This document shows, one piece after another, positions 9,182-17,945 of a DNA stretch of 50,607 nucleotides. Source of the stretch: Clostridia bacterium (lineage in GTDB: Bacteria; Bacillota; Clostridia; Christensenellales; Borkfalkiaceae); contig CAAFVM010000016.1 in NCBI GenBank assembly GCA_900766495.1, forward strand, positions 1 through 50,607. The letters are read 5' to 3'. Numbering within the stretch: position 1 is the first letter of the stretch; each line of letters begins with the position of its first letter. The notes under the pieces were generated by a model. That model saw only the letters and a program-made list of their open reading frames with translations. It was not told where the DNA came from and made no database searches. The position numbers and the translations under genes are program-made.

Positions 9182-9510
9182 TTATAAATTTTCAATAATT
9201 AAATCGTTAATCGCGTTGTTTATTTCAGCCGCTTTTTCTTTTAACGCGCATAAAAATTCTTTGCGTTTGTCGGTTAAATAAATATTTACGCAATCGTCGG
9301 CGTGTTCCCGGTAAAAATCGTATAAATCAAAAATTTTTTTTTAACGTCGCGGGGAATAACCGAACTTTCTTTTATGATTTTTTTGTCGAAATCAAGGTCT
9401 ACAGTTTCAAGTTCGTTATACATTTTGTTTGCAACATCGTTTAAATCCCCCGATAAATCCATTTGGTTAATATAACTTATAAATTCGGCTAATCGTTGAA
9501 ATCGTTTCAT
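9182..9510 (-). pseudogene. Small hypothetical protein gene with a frame break in a homopolymer
   Basis: From ATG at 9510 the frame runs about 57 codons to an A9 run (plus strand T9 at 9334-9342). The original frame then drifts into low-quality sequence and stops at 9286. If one extra base is counted at the A9/T5 junction, a natural-looking acidic, helical sequence continues (IFDLYDFYREHADD, then LTDKRKEFLCALKEKAAEI) to TAA at 9182-9184, giving about 109 residues. The break could be a real mutation, a sequencing or assembly indel, or slippage on the A run. I do not recognise the family, and there is no clear SD site. It is convergent with dnaE. Confidence 0.5.
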
Positions 9511-9914
9511 AGTTTTTTTAAGTTTTAATTTTTTTATTAATGCCGCCGTAAAAATCGTTATTGATAAGAAACGGCATGCCTGCCTATTACATTTTACAAC
9601 GGAATTACGTAATCTGTCAATTAAATAATAAAAATAAATTCTATGCGGCAAGAATATCGCCCGAAAACGCCGCCCAAATAAAAAATTTTAACTTTTTTTA
9701 AAAATCGCGTTAAAACGATATACAAAAACAGCCGAGATATGTTAATATTTTATATCATATCTTTTATTATGGAGTAAAAACCTTTTAAAATATAGCGATT
9801 TGAAGACGGGGCGAAAAAAGCTTGTGTTTTTGCGGAATTTTACCGTGAAAACAAGCTGTGTTATTTTGCGCGGACGGGGCTTGAATGAGAAAATAAAAAA
9901 CGGCGGTATGCGTT
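9511..9914. other. Intergenic stretch upstream of the helicase
   Basis: I see no gene in these 404 bases. The stretch is AT-rich. An inverted repeat AGATATG (9735-9741) / CATATCT (9756-9762) with a 14-base spacer lies about 150 bases before the helicase and could be an operator or a weak hairpin. No convincing -35/-10 pair was found. Confidence 0.5.
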
Positions 9915-12900
9915 TTGGAAGAACTTGATTTAAACAACTTAACAACCGATGAATACGAACGGGGCGGGGCTATAAGGGCTATAATAGCCGAGGAAAAGGC
10001 GCGCGAAAGGGAATATATTTCGCCCGAGGGCGCTGCCAAAGCCGAAGCTTTTTACGAGTTGCCTAAAAACTACGTGAATAAGTACAACCTTGCCCGCGGC
10101 GATTTTCCGCCTTACGAGCCGCAAGCCGCTTTGGATTATTGCCGCAAAAAACTGGGGCGCGTGGACGTAGAGTATATAGCGTCGCTTTGCCTTTGCTCGC
10201 CAAAAGACGCGATTTTTGCGTTAAAGGGAAAAATATATCGCGACCCGTCGCTCGGCTATTCCGAATTTTATAAAGGTTACGTCACGGCGGACGAGTATTT
10301 ATCGGGCGACTTATACGGCAAATATTTAACCGCGTCCGACGCCAACGTCGTATGGGGCGGAGCGTACGCCGAAAACGTGCGCGCTCTCATCTCGGCAATG
10401 CCGCCCGAACCCGAAAGAAGTAAGGTGTGGTTCGGTTTAGGCTCCACCTGGATTCCGCCCGAATACGTGGCGGATTTCGTGCAGTATCTGTTCCGCATTT
10501 CTCTTGTAAGAAATAAGCGCATATGCGAAGTTTTTTACGAGCGGTCCATAAGTCGTTATATAATAATACTCAACGTCGACGTGCGTTCTACGGTTCTTGC
10601 AAGCAAAACTTACGGCACCGAGCGCATGGATATGTTCAAAATACTCGACAAAGCGCTTAACCACGACCAGATTCACATAACCGACCTTTTGGAAGAAGAC
10701 GGCAGAATAGTGCGCCGTGTGAACCGCGAGCAGACTATGCTTGCCGAAGAGCGCAGAAGTCGCCTTAAAACCGCGTTCAACAAATGGGTGAGCGAACTGC
10801 CCGAAGACCGCAGAACTCCGCTTTACGAAATATTTTACAAGCGTTTCGGCTGCGTTCGCCCAAGGCATTACGACGGCAGCTATCTTGATTTTTCCGATAT
10901 AGGCGGGGGCGTTACCCTTTACGGCTATCAGAAAAACGCGGTTGCAAGAATAATAGAAAGCAAAAACACTTTGCTTGCGCACGACGTAGGCGCGGGTAAA
11001 ACTTTCGTTATGATTGCCGCGGGGCACGTTATGCGCGAAACCGGCGTTTCGGCAAAGAATATGTACGTGGTGCCTAACTCCATTGCCGCGCAGTGGCGAA
11101 ACGACTATTACACCCTTTACCCGAACGCGAAAGTGCTTGCGGTATCGCCCGAAGATTTCACTCCTTCCCGCCGCGCCGCCACGATGGAGCTTATGTGCGA
11201 GGACTGGGAAGCCATAATAATTCCTTACAGCACGTTCGAACTTATTCCCGCCGATTACGGCGGAGAACTCGAACGCCTGCGCGATAAAATATCGGCTATC
11301 GAAAGCGCTATAACCGACAGCGCCCGTCGCCGCCAGAAAGCCCGCGCAAGGCTTACCGTTCTTCTTTCCAAAGAGGAAGAAAAGGTTAAAAAGGTGGTGG
11401 AAGAATACCGTAAAAAAATATCCGAACAAGAGGGCAAGCTCACGTTTAAAGATTTGGGCGTTAACACCTTGTTCGTAGACGAAGCTCACAACTATAAAAA
11501 CCTGCCGCTCGACAGCGATTTGGGCCCGCTTAAAGGGCTTAACACCGACGGCTCGGAAAAGTGCGACGACGTGTTTATAAAAACCCGCACCGTTTTAAGG
11601 CAGAACGGCGGGAGGGGCGTTGTGTTCGCAACAGGCACACCCGTAACCAACTCGGTGGCGGACGTGTTCGTTATGCAGAAATTCTTGTCGGAAGAGTTGT
11701 TGCGCGCAGCCGACGTAGATTCTTTCGATAACTGGGCGGGGACTTTCGGCGAAATCGTGCGCGATTACGAAATAGACGTAGATACCGAAAGTTATCGCCT
11801 TACCACCCGTTTCAATTCGTTCAACAACCTCGAACAGCTTTCAAAATGGCTTAACGTTATAACCGACTTCCACGTTTGCGAGCGCGAGGGACTGCCTATG
11901 CTCGACTGCATAGAAACCGTTCTTGTGCCTAAAAGCAAGCTTCAGCGCGAAATGCTCGACGTTATATCCGAACGCGTAGAGCGTATTCGCGGCGGGCAGG
12001 TGGACAGGAAGACCGACAACCTGCTTAAAGTTACCACCGACGGACGCAAGCTCGCGCTGGATACCCGCCTGGTTTCGGAAGATTTCGGCGGGCTGGGCTT
12101 CGAGCTTAAAGATAAAATCGCTTCGGAAAACAGCGGCGAAGAAGAGAAAAACTTTAACGGCGGAAAAATAACCGCCTGCGCCGAAAAGGTTTTGCAGGTA
12201 GCCGAAAAATACGCGGGTTGCACACAACTTGTGTTCTGCGACATAGGCACGCCAAAAACGCAGTTCAACGTTTATGACGAGCTTAAAAAGGTACTTACCG
12301 AACTCGGAATGCCGCCCGCGGAAATAGCCTTTATACACGACGCGACTACCGACCGTCAGCGCGAAAAAATATTTGAAAGCGTTAATAACGGTGTTATACG
12401 CGTGCTTATAGGTTCCACTTTTAAGCTTGGAACAGGCGTAAACGTTCAGCGGCGGCTTATAGCGCTCCACCATCTCGACGTCCCGTGGCGCCCCAGCGAC
12501 ATGGTTCAGCGCGAGGGCAGATTAATCCGCCAGGGCAACCTTAACGAAAAGGTTTATATCTTCCGTTACGTTACCGAGGGCAGTTTCGACGCATATTCGT
12601 GGCAACTGCTCGAAAATAAGCAACGCTTTATTTCCGAACTTATGGGCGGCGCCGCGCGCGACGCCGACGAGCGTCAGCTTGCCGATTCGGTTTTGAGTTA
12701 CGCCGAGGTAAAGGCGCTTGCCATAGGCAATCCGCTGGTTAAAGAAAGGGTTGAAACTTTCAACGAGCTTATGCGTTATAAAACGCTTATGCGCGAAGAC
12801 TTCGAAAAGCGCGGCGCGCTCGAAGATATGCAGGTGCGTTTGCCTGTTGAAATCGCGGGGCTTAAAACCCGCCTCGCGCTTATTAAAGACGATTTGAAAA

Positions 12901-13310
12901 ACGTTGAAAAAAATTACGAAACGCCCGTTAGCGGGCTTATAGCCCCTCTTATTCAAAAGAGTATTGCCGAACATTCGCTTGAAAACACCGAAAATTTCAT
13001 TTGCGATTACAGCTGTTTCAAACTGTATTTGCCGTCGGGATTCAACCGCTTGCACCCATACCTTGTGCTTGTGGGTAACGCCCGCTATATGGTGGACGTG
13101 GTTACTTTCGGCACGGGCGCCTGCCAGAAACTGGATAATTTTATAGGTTCGCTTAAAAACTATGCGAAAGGCGTTGCCGACAACCTCGCTTCGCTCGAAA
13201 TGCAACTCAAACAAGCACAGGTGGAATCTCGGGCGAAAACCGGTTACGAAGAGCAGGTTAAAGAACTTTCGGCTAAACTTGCCGACATCGATAAACGGCT
13301 GGGTTTATAA
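9915..13310 (+). CDS. Large SNF2/DEAH-type superfamily II helicase, mobile-element type
   Basis: A 1131-residue protein with a complete SF2 helicase core: a Q-like YGYQKNAV near 336, Walker A AHDVGAGKT near 356, DEAH in FVDEAHNYK near 520, ATGTPVTNS near 571, then GTGVNVQRR near 838 and the motif VI stretch MVQREGRLIRQGN near 863. A long N-terminal domain (1-330) and a helical C-terminal tail (after about 930) flank it. Similar helicases are usually the rear half of very large methylase-helicase proteins on conjugative elements. Here the methylase part is absent, and no relaxase, integrase or att site is visible nearby. The start is a TTG at 9915; a GGCGG lies about 8 bases before it. The SDR gene begins 21 bases after the stop, probably in the same operon. 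Its role is unknown. Confidence 0.8.
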   Translation: MEELDLNNLTTDEYERGGAIRAIIAEEKAREREYISPEGAAKAEAFYELPKNYVNKYNLARGDFPPYEPQAALDYCRKKLGRVDVEYIASLCLCSPKDAIFALKGKIYRDPSLGYSEFYKGYVTADEYLSGDLYGKYLTASDANVVWGGAYAENVRALISAMPPEPERSKVWFGLGSTWIPPEYVADFVQYLFRISLVRNKRICEVFYERSISRYIIILNVDVRSTVLASKTYGTERMDMFKILDKALNHDQIHITDLLEEDGRIVRRVNREQTMLAEERRSRLKTAFNKWVSELPEDRRTPLYEIFYKRFGCVRPRHYDGSYLDFSDIGGGVTLYGYQKNAVARIIESKNTLLAHDVGAGKTFVMIAAGHVMRETGVSAKNMYVVPNSIAAQWRNDYYTLYPNAKVLAVSPEDFTPSRRAATMELMCEDWEAIIIPYSTFELIPADYGGELERLRDKISAIESAITDSARRRQKARARLTVLLSKEEEKVKKVVEEYRKKISEQEGKLTFKDLGVNTLFVDEAHNYKNLPLDSDLGPLKGLNTDGSEKCDDVFIKTRTVLRQNGGRGVVFATGTPVTNSVADVFVMQKFLSEELLRAADVDSFDNWAGTFGEIVRDYEIDVDTESYRLTTRFNSFNNLEQLSKWLNVITDFHVCEREGLPMLDCIETVLVPKSKLQREMLDVISERVERIRGGQVDRKTDNLLKVTTDGRKLALDTRLVSEDFGGLGFELKDKIASENSGEEEKNFNGGKITACAEKVLQVAEKYAGCTQLVFCDIGTPKTQFNVYDELKKVLTELGMPPAEIAFIHDATTDRQREKIFESVNNGVIRVLIGSTFKLGTGVNVQRRLIALHHLDVPWRPSDMVQREGRLIRQGNLNEKVYIFRYVTEGSFDAYSWQLLENKQRFISELMGGAARDADERQLADSVLSYAEVKALAIGNPLVKERVETFNELMRYKTLMREDFEKRGALEDMQVRLPVEIAGLKTRLALIKDDLKNVEKNYETPVSGLIAPLIQKSIAEHSLENTENFICDYSCFKLYLPSGFNRLHPYLVLVGNARYMVDVVTFGTGACQKLDNFIGSLKNYAKGVADNLASLEMQLKQAQVESRAKTGYEEQVKELSAKLADIDKRLGL

Positions 13311-13331
13311 CCGTTTTTACGGAGAAAAGTT

Positions 13332-14135
13332 ATGAAAAAGCAAGGAAATAACGTTAAAAAGGTGGTTGTTGTAACCGGTGCAAGCTCTGGCATAGGAAAG
13401 GCTACCGCAACCTATCTTGCCGAGCGCGGGTGGACTGTTTACGGACTTGCCCGCCGCGAGATAAAAGGCGAAAAATTTTGCGGAATAGTTTGCGACGTCA
13501 CCGACGAACTTGCGGTTTCGCGTGCGTTTGAAGAAGTTCTTGCAAAAGAGGGCAGGATAGACGCGCTTGTGAACAACGCGGGCATGGGTATTTCCGGCGC
13601 GGCGGAGTATATTCCCGCCGAAAAAAGCAAAAAACTTTACGGACTTAACCTTATTGCGGTAAGCGAATGTTCACGCCTCGCGTTGCCGTATTTAAAACAG
13701 ACAAAGGGTAAAATAGTAAACGTAAGCTCGATTGCCGCAATAATTCCCATTCCGTTCCAAACCGCATATTCGGCTTCAAAAGCCGCGGTAAATTCGTTTA
13801 CCGAAGCTTTGCGGTTAGAGGTAGAGCCGTTCGGCGTAAAGGTTTGCGCTGTTATGCCCGGCGATACGAAAACAGGGTTTACCGCCGCGCGCGACAAGAC
13901 CGAAACGAGCGCGGGCTACGGCGACAGGCTTGACGGCTCGGTTAAAAAAATGGAAAAGGACGAACGTGGAGGAAAATCGCCCGTAAGCGTGGCGAAAGTA
14001 ATTTATAAAAACCTTTCGCGTAAAAATCCGCCGCCCCTTAGAGCCGTGGGCATAGAATATAAAGCAGTGTGCTTTTTAAAGAAAATTCTGCCGGAACGTT
14101 TGCTTTTGTTTATAGTGAAAAAACTGTACGGTTAA
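13332..14135 (+). CDS. Short-chain dehydrogenase/reductase (SDR)
   Basis: A 267-residue classical SDR with an NAD(P)-binding TGASSGIGKAT near residues 15-25, NNAGMG near 81, the catalytic serine in NVSSIAA and YSASK near 145. A basic Arg in YGLARREIKG after the second beta strand suggests NADP(H). The C-terminal segment ends in a hydrophobic stretch as in DltE/SadH-like SDRs that act on lipophilic substrates. The substrate cannot be told from sequence. A good SD site (ACGGAG) precedes the ATG. It is probably co-transcribed with the helicase 21 bases upstream, an odd partnership that may only reflect shared promoter use. Confidence 0.9.
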   Translation: MKKQGNNVKKVVVVTGASSGIGKATATYLAERGWTVYGLARREIKGEKFCGIVCDVTDELAVSRAFEEVLAKEGRIDALVNNAGMGISGAAEYIPAEKSKKLYGLNLIAVSECSRLALPYLKQTKGKIVNVSSIAAIIPIPFQTAYSASKAAVNSFTEALRLEVEPFGVKVCAVMPGDTKTGFTAARDKTETSAGYGDRLDGSVKKMEKDERGGKSPVSVAKVIYKNLSRKNPPPLRAVGIEYKAVCFLKKILPERLLLFIVKKLYG

Positions 14136-14164
14136 TAAAAAACGCGCTTGATAAAAACAATAAA

Positions 14165-14190
14165 AGTGTGGCTATAAGCCCGTAAACTTA
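14165..14190 (-). repeat. Dispersed CTTATAG-core repeat, copy behind the SDR gene
   Basis: Read on the minus strand this copy is TTTACGGGCTTATAGCC followed by ACACTTTTA. It shares its core with copies at 17899, 22367, 30241 and 48869 and lies 30 bases after the SDR stop codon. Confidence 0.55.
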
Positions 14191-14202
14191 ACTTTCAAAA
14201 TA

Positions 14203-14243
14203 AAAAAACGCCTCCCGCCGTAAAAACGGAAGACGTTTTTTTT
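14203..14243. terminator. Bidirectional terminator between the SDR gene and thiT
   Basis: An A7 run, a hairpin ACGcCTcCCG / CGGaAGaCGT and a T9 run lie between convergent genes. The A and T tracts on both sides let it work for either strand. Confidence 0.85.
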
Positions 14244-14255
14244 TATTGATAAAAA

Positions 14256-14990
14256 TTATTTGTTTTCGGAAGAAGTATTTTCGACAGATGCGGCAGCCGG
14301 TGCTTTCTTGTTAGAATTAAAACGCAGTTTGTCAATTACGCCGGTTCTGTCTAAAACGATGAACGCGGCAAGGGTAATTACAAAATCGGGAACAAGATAA
14401 ACTATCTGGTAAAGCAGCGAATAAACCACAGCGCTGTCGGCGGGAAGAGATACCCATATTTCTCCGAGTTCGAAATAAACAAGACCTGAGAAGAAATGCA
14501 TTAAGAAACGGCACAGGTAAACGCAGCTCGCGCCTATGGCGATTGCTCCGGTTCTGTTCATTTTTTCTTTAAGCTTGCCGGCAATGCCCATAAGACTTAC
14601 CGATGCGAAAGCGAGGATGTAGTCGAGCGCGAAAGTGACGGGTGTAAGAATGTAAGGCTCCTGTATGAACTGCAATACTCCGTAAATCACGCCCACCAAA
14701 AGTCCGTGCGCAAAACCGTAATAATAAGCAAACAGCATAACGGGAAGCATAGAAGCCAACGTTATCGAGCCGCCGTATTGGACGGGTGCTATTTTAATGA
14801 ATGAAAGAACGAACGAGGCGGAAAGGCAAACACCGGCAAAAGCCACCTCTTTGGTGTCGAACTGTTTTTTGGTAAGGCAAAGTACCATAAAAACCGCGAT
14901 TACGAGAACGATAATGCCAAGGCAAACGTAGTTTAAAATGTTGCCTGCGTTCTCGCCGACCTTGTTAAATAAAAACAACAAATCGAGCAT
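14256..14990 (-). CDS. thiT: Thiamine ECF transporter S component ThiT
   Basis: A 244-residue integral membrane protein with about seven hydrophobic segments. It carries the family features GGSITLASMLPV near 75-86, an aromatic loop YGVLQFIQEPYI, the DYILAF segment and a CRFLMHFFSG segment typical of ThiT/YuaJ. It binds thiamine and works with the shared EcfA/EcfA'/EcfT module, which is encoded elsewhere. The N-terminus is about 40 residues longer than usual and contains an extra hydrophobic segment; the C-terminus is a polar Ala/Ser tail. A TPP riboswitch directly upstream on the same strand confirms the substrate class. The SD AAAGGAGG can be masked by a nearby CCTTCTTT, pointing to control of translation initiation. 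Confidence 0.93.
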   Translation of the reverse strand: MLDLLFLFNKVGENAGNILNYVCLGIIVLVIAVFMVLCLTKKQFDTKEVAFAGVCLSASFVLSFIKIAPVQYGGSITLASMLPVMLFAYYYGFAHGLLVGVIYGVLQFIQEPYILTPVTFALDYILAFASVSLMGIAGKLKEKMNRTGAIAIGASCVYLCRFLMHFFSGLVYFELGEIWVSLPADSAVVYSLLYQIVYLVPDFVITLAAFIVLDRTGVIDKLRFNSNKKAPAAASVENTSSENK

Positions 14991-15030
14991 AAAAAAACCT
15001 CCTTTAACAAAGAAGGGGCTAAAAAAGAAA

Positions 15031-15120
15031 ATACTCCCGCTCGCGAATTACCGCATACGGTTCAATGGGTATAATCTCAGCCAAAACCATAATTTTTTGT
15101 TTCGGCACCCCGACGTAAGT
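15031..15120 (-). promoter_or_regulatory. TPP riboswitch (THI box)
   Basis: On the minus strand the conserved blocks appear in order: ACTTACGTCGGGGTGCC, GGCTGAGATTATACCC (CTGAGA complement at 15075-15080), ATTGAACC, then GCGGTAATTCGCGAGCGGGAG. These match the THI-box core. The sequence between it and thiT offers CCCCTTCTTT to pair with the SD AAAGGAGG, so thiamine pyrophosphate is expected to block thiT translation. Confidence 0.93.
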
Positions 15121-15197
15121 TTTGCATAACGCGCGCTTTTTTAATTTTGCGATGCGCGAAAGGTCGCTCGAACAACCTATTTTTCGTCAGCAAGTAA

Positions 15198-15226
15198 ATA
15201 ATATACTTTTTTTTGCGCTTTGTCAA
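15198..15226 (-). promoter_or_regulatory. Sigma-A promoter of the thiT riboswitch transcript
   Basis: On the minus strand a perfect TTGACA (15226-15221) and TATTAT (15203-15198) are 17 bp apart, roughly 75 bases upstream of the TPP aptamer. Confidence 0.8.
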
Positions 15227-15228
15227 GC

Positions 15229-15255
15229 ATACGCCGAGGGGTAGAGCCATATATT
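15229..15255 (+). promoter_or_regulatory. Candidate sigma-E promoter of spoIVA
   Basis: ATA at 15229-15231, a 16-base spacer and CATATATT at 15248-15255 fit the sigma-E pattern ATA-N16-18-CATANNNT. The predicted start lies about 30 bases before the spoIVA ATG. spoIVA is a mother-cell sigma-E gene in known spore formers; the site itself is inferred from pattern only. Confidence 0.55.
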
Positions 15256-15294
15256 AAAAATTGTAAGCGGTAACTTTTCGCCGTAGGAGGATTT

Positions 15295-16767
15295 ATGGAA
15301 AAATTCGATATTTACAAGGACGTGGAAAAAAGGACTGACGGCGATATATATATCGGCGTGGTGGGTCCTGTTCGCACGGGTAAGTCTACTTTCGTCTCGC
15401 GCTTTATGAACGCTTCGGTTATTCCGAACATTTCGGCTAAATCGAAACGTGCGGTTGCCGTAGACGAAATGCCGCAGTCGGGCGCGGGCAAAACGGTTAT
15501 GACTACCGAGCCGAAATTCGTGCCGGGCGAAGCCGTTCAAATAAAGGTTGCGGGCGGCGGCAAAGCGCGGGTGCGGCTTATCGATTGCGTGGGGTATCTT
15601 GTGGACGGTGCTTTGGGCAAAGAGGAGAACGGCGCGCCGAGAATGGTTAAAACGCCGTGGTCGGAAGAGGAAATGCCTTTCGAGCAAGCCGCCGAAACGG
15701 GTACGCACAAAGTAATTTCGGAACATTCTACGATCGGCATTGTGGTTACTACCGACGGAAGTTTTACCGATATTCCGCGTTCCGACTACCTCGCCGCCGA
15801 AGAACGTGTGGTTAACGAACTTAAAGAGATAGGCAAGCCGTTTATAATATTGCTCAACGTGCGCGAGCCGAATTCGGAAAGCGCGCTTAAACTTAAAGCC
15901 GAGCTCGAGAAAAAATACGACGCGGGCGTGGCGGTTAAAAACGTTACTTTAATGGAAAGCGGCGATTTCGACGAACTGCTTTCCGCCGTGCTGCTTGAAT
16001 TTCCCGTTCGCAGGGCAAGCGTTCGCACGCCGAACTGGTTCAGAACGTTCGCTCGTACGGCGCCCGCTGTGTGCGCGCTTATGGACGCGGTGAATTCCGC
16101 CGGCGAAATAAAGCGTATGCGCGACGGCGAAAAAATAGCCGAAGCTTTATCGTCGCTCGATTTCGTTACGGGAAGCGATTTATCGCTCGACCTCGGCGAC
16201 GGCTCTATCGAAGTGGATATTTCGGTGAACCGCGATTTATTCTATCAGGCGCTTACGCAAGCCGCGGGCGAAGAACTTAACGACGACGTTGAAATAATAA
16301 AACACGTAAGCGCGCTTAAAAAAGCTAAAAACGGGTACGAAAAACTTAAAAACGCGCTTAACGAAGCCGAACAAACGGGGTACGGAGTGGTCGCGCCCGC
16401 CGAGGAAGAAATAACCATATCGCAGCCCGAAATGGTTAAAACAGGCGGGGTGTACGGTGTGCGCATAAAAGCCACCGCGCCGTCGGTTCACATAGTCAAG
16501 GTGGATATAGAAGCCGAGGTCGATTCGGTTGTCGGCAAAGAAAAGCAGTGCGCCGACTACGTTGAAAAACTTAAAGAACAATACGCAACCGACCCGCGCG
16601 GGGTTATGCAGGTGGATTTGTTCGGCAGACCGCTTTACAGTTTCGTAAGCGACGAAATTTACGATAAAGCCGGCGGTATGAAAACCGCGTTCCGCGAAAA
16701 ACTGCGTAAAACCGTTTACAAGTTGGTGAACGAAAAGAAGAGCGCGTTGTTCTGCGTTACCATTTAA
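15295..16767 (+). CDS. spoIVA: Stage IV sporulation protein A (spore coat assembly ATPase)
   Basis: A 490-residue protein, matching the roughly 490-residue length of SpoIVA. The N-terminal GTPase-like fold has Walker A GPVRTGKS at residues 24-31, followed by the conserved SAKSKRAVAVDEMPQSGAGKTVMT region in which switch functions lie. The IDCVGYLVDGALG segment (Walker B/DxxG-like) lies near 97-109. The middle and C-terminal domains support filament formation and membrane attachment through SpoVM. SpoIVA hydrolyses ATP to polymerise on the forespore surface as the basement layer of the coat. The SD GGAGG lies just before the ATG. Its presence is strong evidence that the organism, or its recent ancestor, makes endospores. 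Confidence 0.97.
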   Translation: MEKFDIYKDVEKRTDGDIYIGVVGPVRTGKSTFVSRFMNASVIPNISAKSKRAVAVDEMPQSGAGKTVMTTEPKFVPGEAVQIKVAGGGKARVRLIDCVGYLVDGALGKEENGAPRMVKTPWSEEEMPFEQAAETGTHKVISEHSTIGIVVTTDGSFTDIPRSDYLAAEERVVNELKEIGKPFIILLNVREPNSESALKLKAELEKKYDAGVAVKNVTLMESGDFDELLSAVLLEFPVRRASVRTPNWFRTFARTAPAVCALMDAVNSAGEIKRMRDGEKIAEALSSLDFVTGSDLSLDLGDGSIEVDISVNRDLFYQALTQAAGEELNDDVEIIKHVSALKKAKNGYEKLKNALNEAEQTGYGVVAPAEEEITISQPEMVKTGGVYGVRIKATAPSVHIVKVDIEAEVDSVVGKEKQCADYVEKLKEQYATDPRGVMQVDLFGRPLYSFVSDEIYDKAGGMKTAFREKLRKTVYKLVNEKKSALFCVTI

Positions 16768-16880
16768 CCGTTTTTGTAAATTCTTGCATTTTGCGCGGAC
16801 TATAAAAACCGTGAAAGCGGTTCGCCCCGCGTAAACGTTCTGTTAAAAACCGACAAAAGAATAAAATTTTTGCTATCGGG

Positions 16881-16915
16881 AAACGCCGCGGGTATATTTG
16901 CCCTCGGCGTTTTTC
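16881..16915 (+). terminator. spoIVA terminator
   Basis: The arms AACGCCG-CGGG and CCCT-CGGCGTT enclose a short AT loop and are followed by TTTTTCG. It lies about 115 bases behind the spoIVA stop. Confidence 0.8.
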
Positions 16916-16934
16916 GCGTTTGCGTTCGCGTTTG

Positions 16935-16963
16935 TTGCATTTTTCGCTCGTTTTATATATAAT
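16935..16963 (+). promoter_or_regulatory. Promoter placed so that transcription starts at the next ATG
   Basis: TTGCAT at 16935-16940 and a perfect TATAAT at 16958-16963 are 17 bp apart. The usual start point 7-8 bases after the -10 falls on the ATG at 16971, implying a leaderless mRNA. Confidence 0.65.
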
Positions 16964-16970
16964 CGTTTAT

Positions 16971-17873
16971 ATGAACGCTTATTATTCGGCAAACGATTAT
17001 TATAAAAAAACTTTCGGCGAGAAAGTTTATAAACTCGCGCTCGAGGGCGGGTATACATGCCCTAATCGCGACGGAAGCAAGGGGACGGGCGGTTGCATTT
17101 TCTGCTCGGAGGGCGGAAGCGGCGACTTTGCCGAAAAGCGCGAAGGCGAATTTGCTCGGCAACTCGAAAAGGCGAAAAAGAGGGTGGAAGCAAAAACAAG
17201 CGGCGGAAAATTCATCGCTTATTTTCAAAGTTTTACCTGCACTTATATGCCCGCCGAAGATTTTGAAAAACTTATTGCGCCCGCGCTTGACGAGCCGTCG
17301 GTCGCGGCAATATCGCTTGCAACCCGACCCGACTGCCTGCCCGACGATATTATGGCGGTAATAAAAAATGCCGCAAAAACAAAGCCGGTTTTTGCAGAGC
17401 TCGGGTTGCAGACGGCAAACGAAAAAACCGCGGAATTTATAAACCGCGGTTATAAAAATTTTGTTTACGAAGAAAGCGCGGCAAAACTCGAAGAGGCGGG
17501 CGTTGACGTAATAACCCACCTGATTGTCGGCTTGCCGGGCGAAAGCAAAGAAGATATGCTTGAAAGCGCGGCTTACGCCTGCAAATTTTCGGACGGGGTA
17601 AAGTTGCAACTTTTGCACGTTTTAAAAAACACTCGCCTTGAAAAACTTTATTTAAACGGCGAATATAAGCCGCTCGGTCTTGAAGAATACGCCGATATTA
17701 TTTGCGACGTAATCAATATTTTACCGCCAGAAACAGTTGTGCACAGAATTACCGGCGACCCGCCCAAAAGATTGCTTGCGGCTCCGCTTTGGTGCGCCGA
17801 TAAAAAGAAAGTTTTAAACTTTTTAAACGCGGAATTTAAGCGGCGCGGCGTTATTCAAGGCAGTAAAATTTAG
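16971..17873 (+). CDS. Radical SAM protein, YhcC-like (TIGR01212 type)
   Basis: A 300-residue radical SAM enzyme. The iron-sulfur cluster cysteines are Cys30, Cys42 and Cys45 in the long-spaced pattern of the YhcC family (CPNRDG, then GGCIFC). The AYFQSFTCTYMP region, a GLQT stretch and GESKEDMLESA follow in the order seen in that family. The true activity of YhcC-type proteins is not firmly established. The start at 16971 is supported by the family-like N-terminus (NDYYKKTFGEKVYKLAL) right after it. There is no SD site, and a consensus promoter ends 7 bases upstream, so the transcript may be leaderless. It converges on spmB. Confidence 0.9.
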   Translation: MNAYYSANDYYKKTFGEKVYKLALEGGYTCPNRDGSKGTGGCIFCSEGGSGDFAEKREGEFARQLEKAKKRVEAKTSGGKFIAYFQSFTCTYMPAEDFEKLIAPALDEPSVAAISLATRPDCLPDDIMAVIKNAAKTKPVFAELGLQTANEKTAEFINRGYKNFVYEESAAKLEEAGVDVITHLIVGLPGESKEDMLESAAYACKFSDGVKLQLLHVLKNTRLEKLYLNGEYKPLGLEEYADIICDVINILPPETVVHRITGDPPKRLLAAPLWCADKKKVLNFLNAEFKRRGVIQGSKI

Positions 17874-17898
17874 CGCGCGTAAGCGGCGCGAAACATCT

Positions 17899-17929
17899 GT
17901 TAATCGACTTATAGACGGGCTTTTTATTT
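17899..17929 (+). repeat. Dispersed CTTATAG-core repeat, copy between the radical SAM gene and spmB
   Basis: TTAATCGACTTATAGACGGG followed by CTTTTTAT. The 24-base core is identical to the copy at 18549-18574 inside spmA and nearly identical to that at 49404-49431. Confidence 0.75.
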
Positions 17930-17945
17930 TAATTAACGCCGTAAG

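Noticed and set aside
9915..14135. Integrative element around the helicase
   Set aside because: No integrase, relaxase, excisionase or direct-repeat borders were seen between dnaE and thiT.
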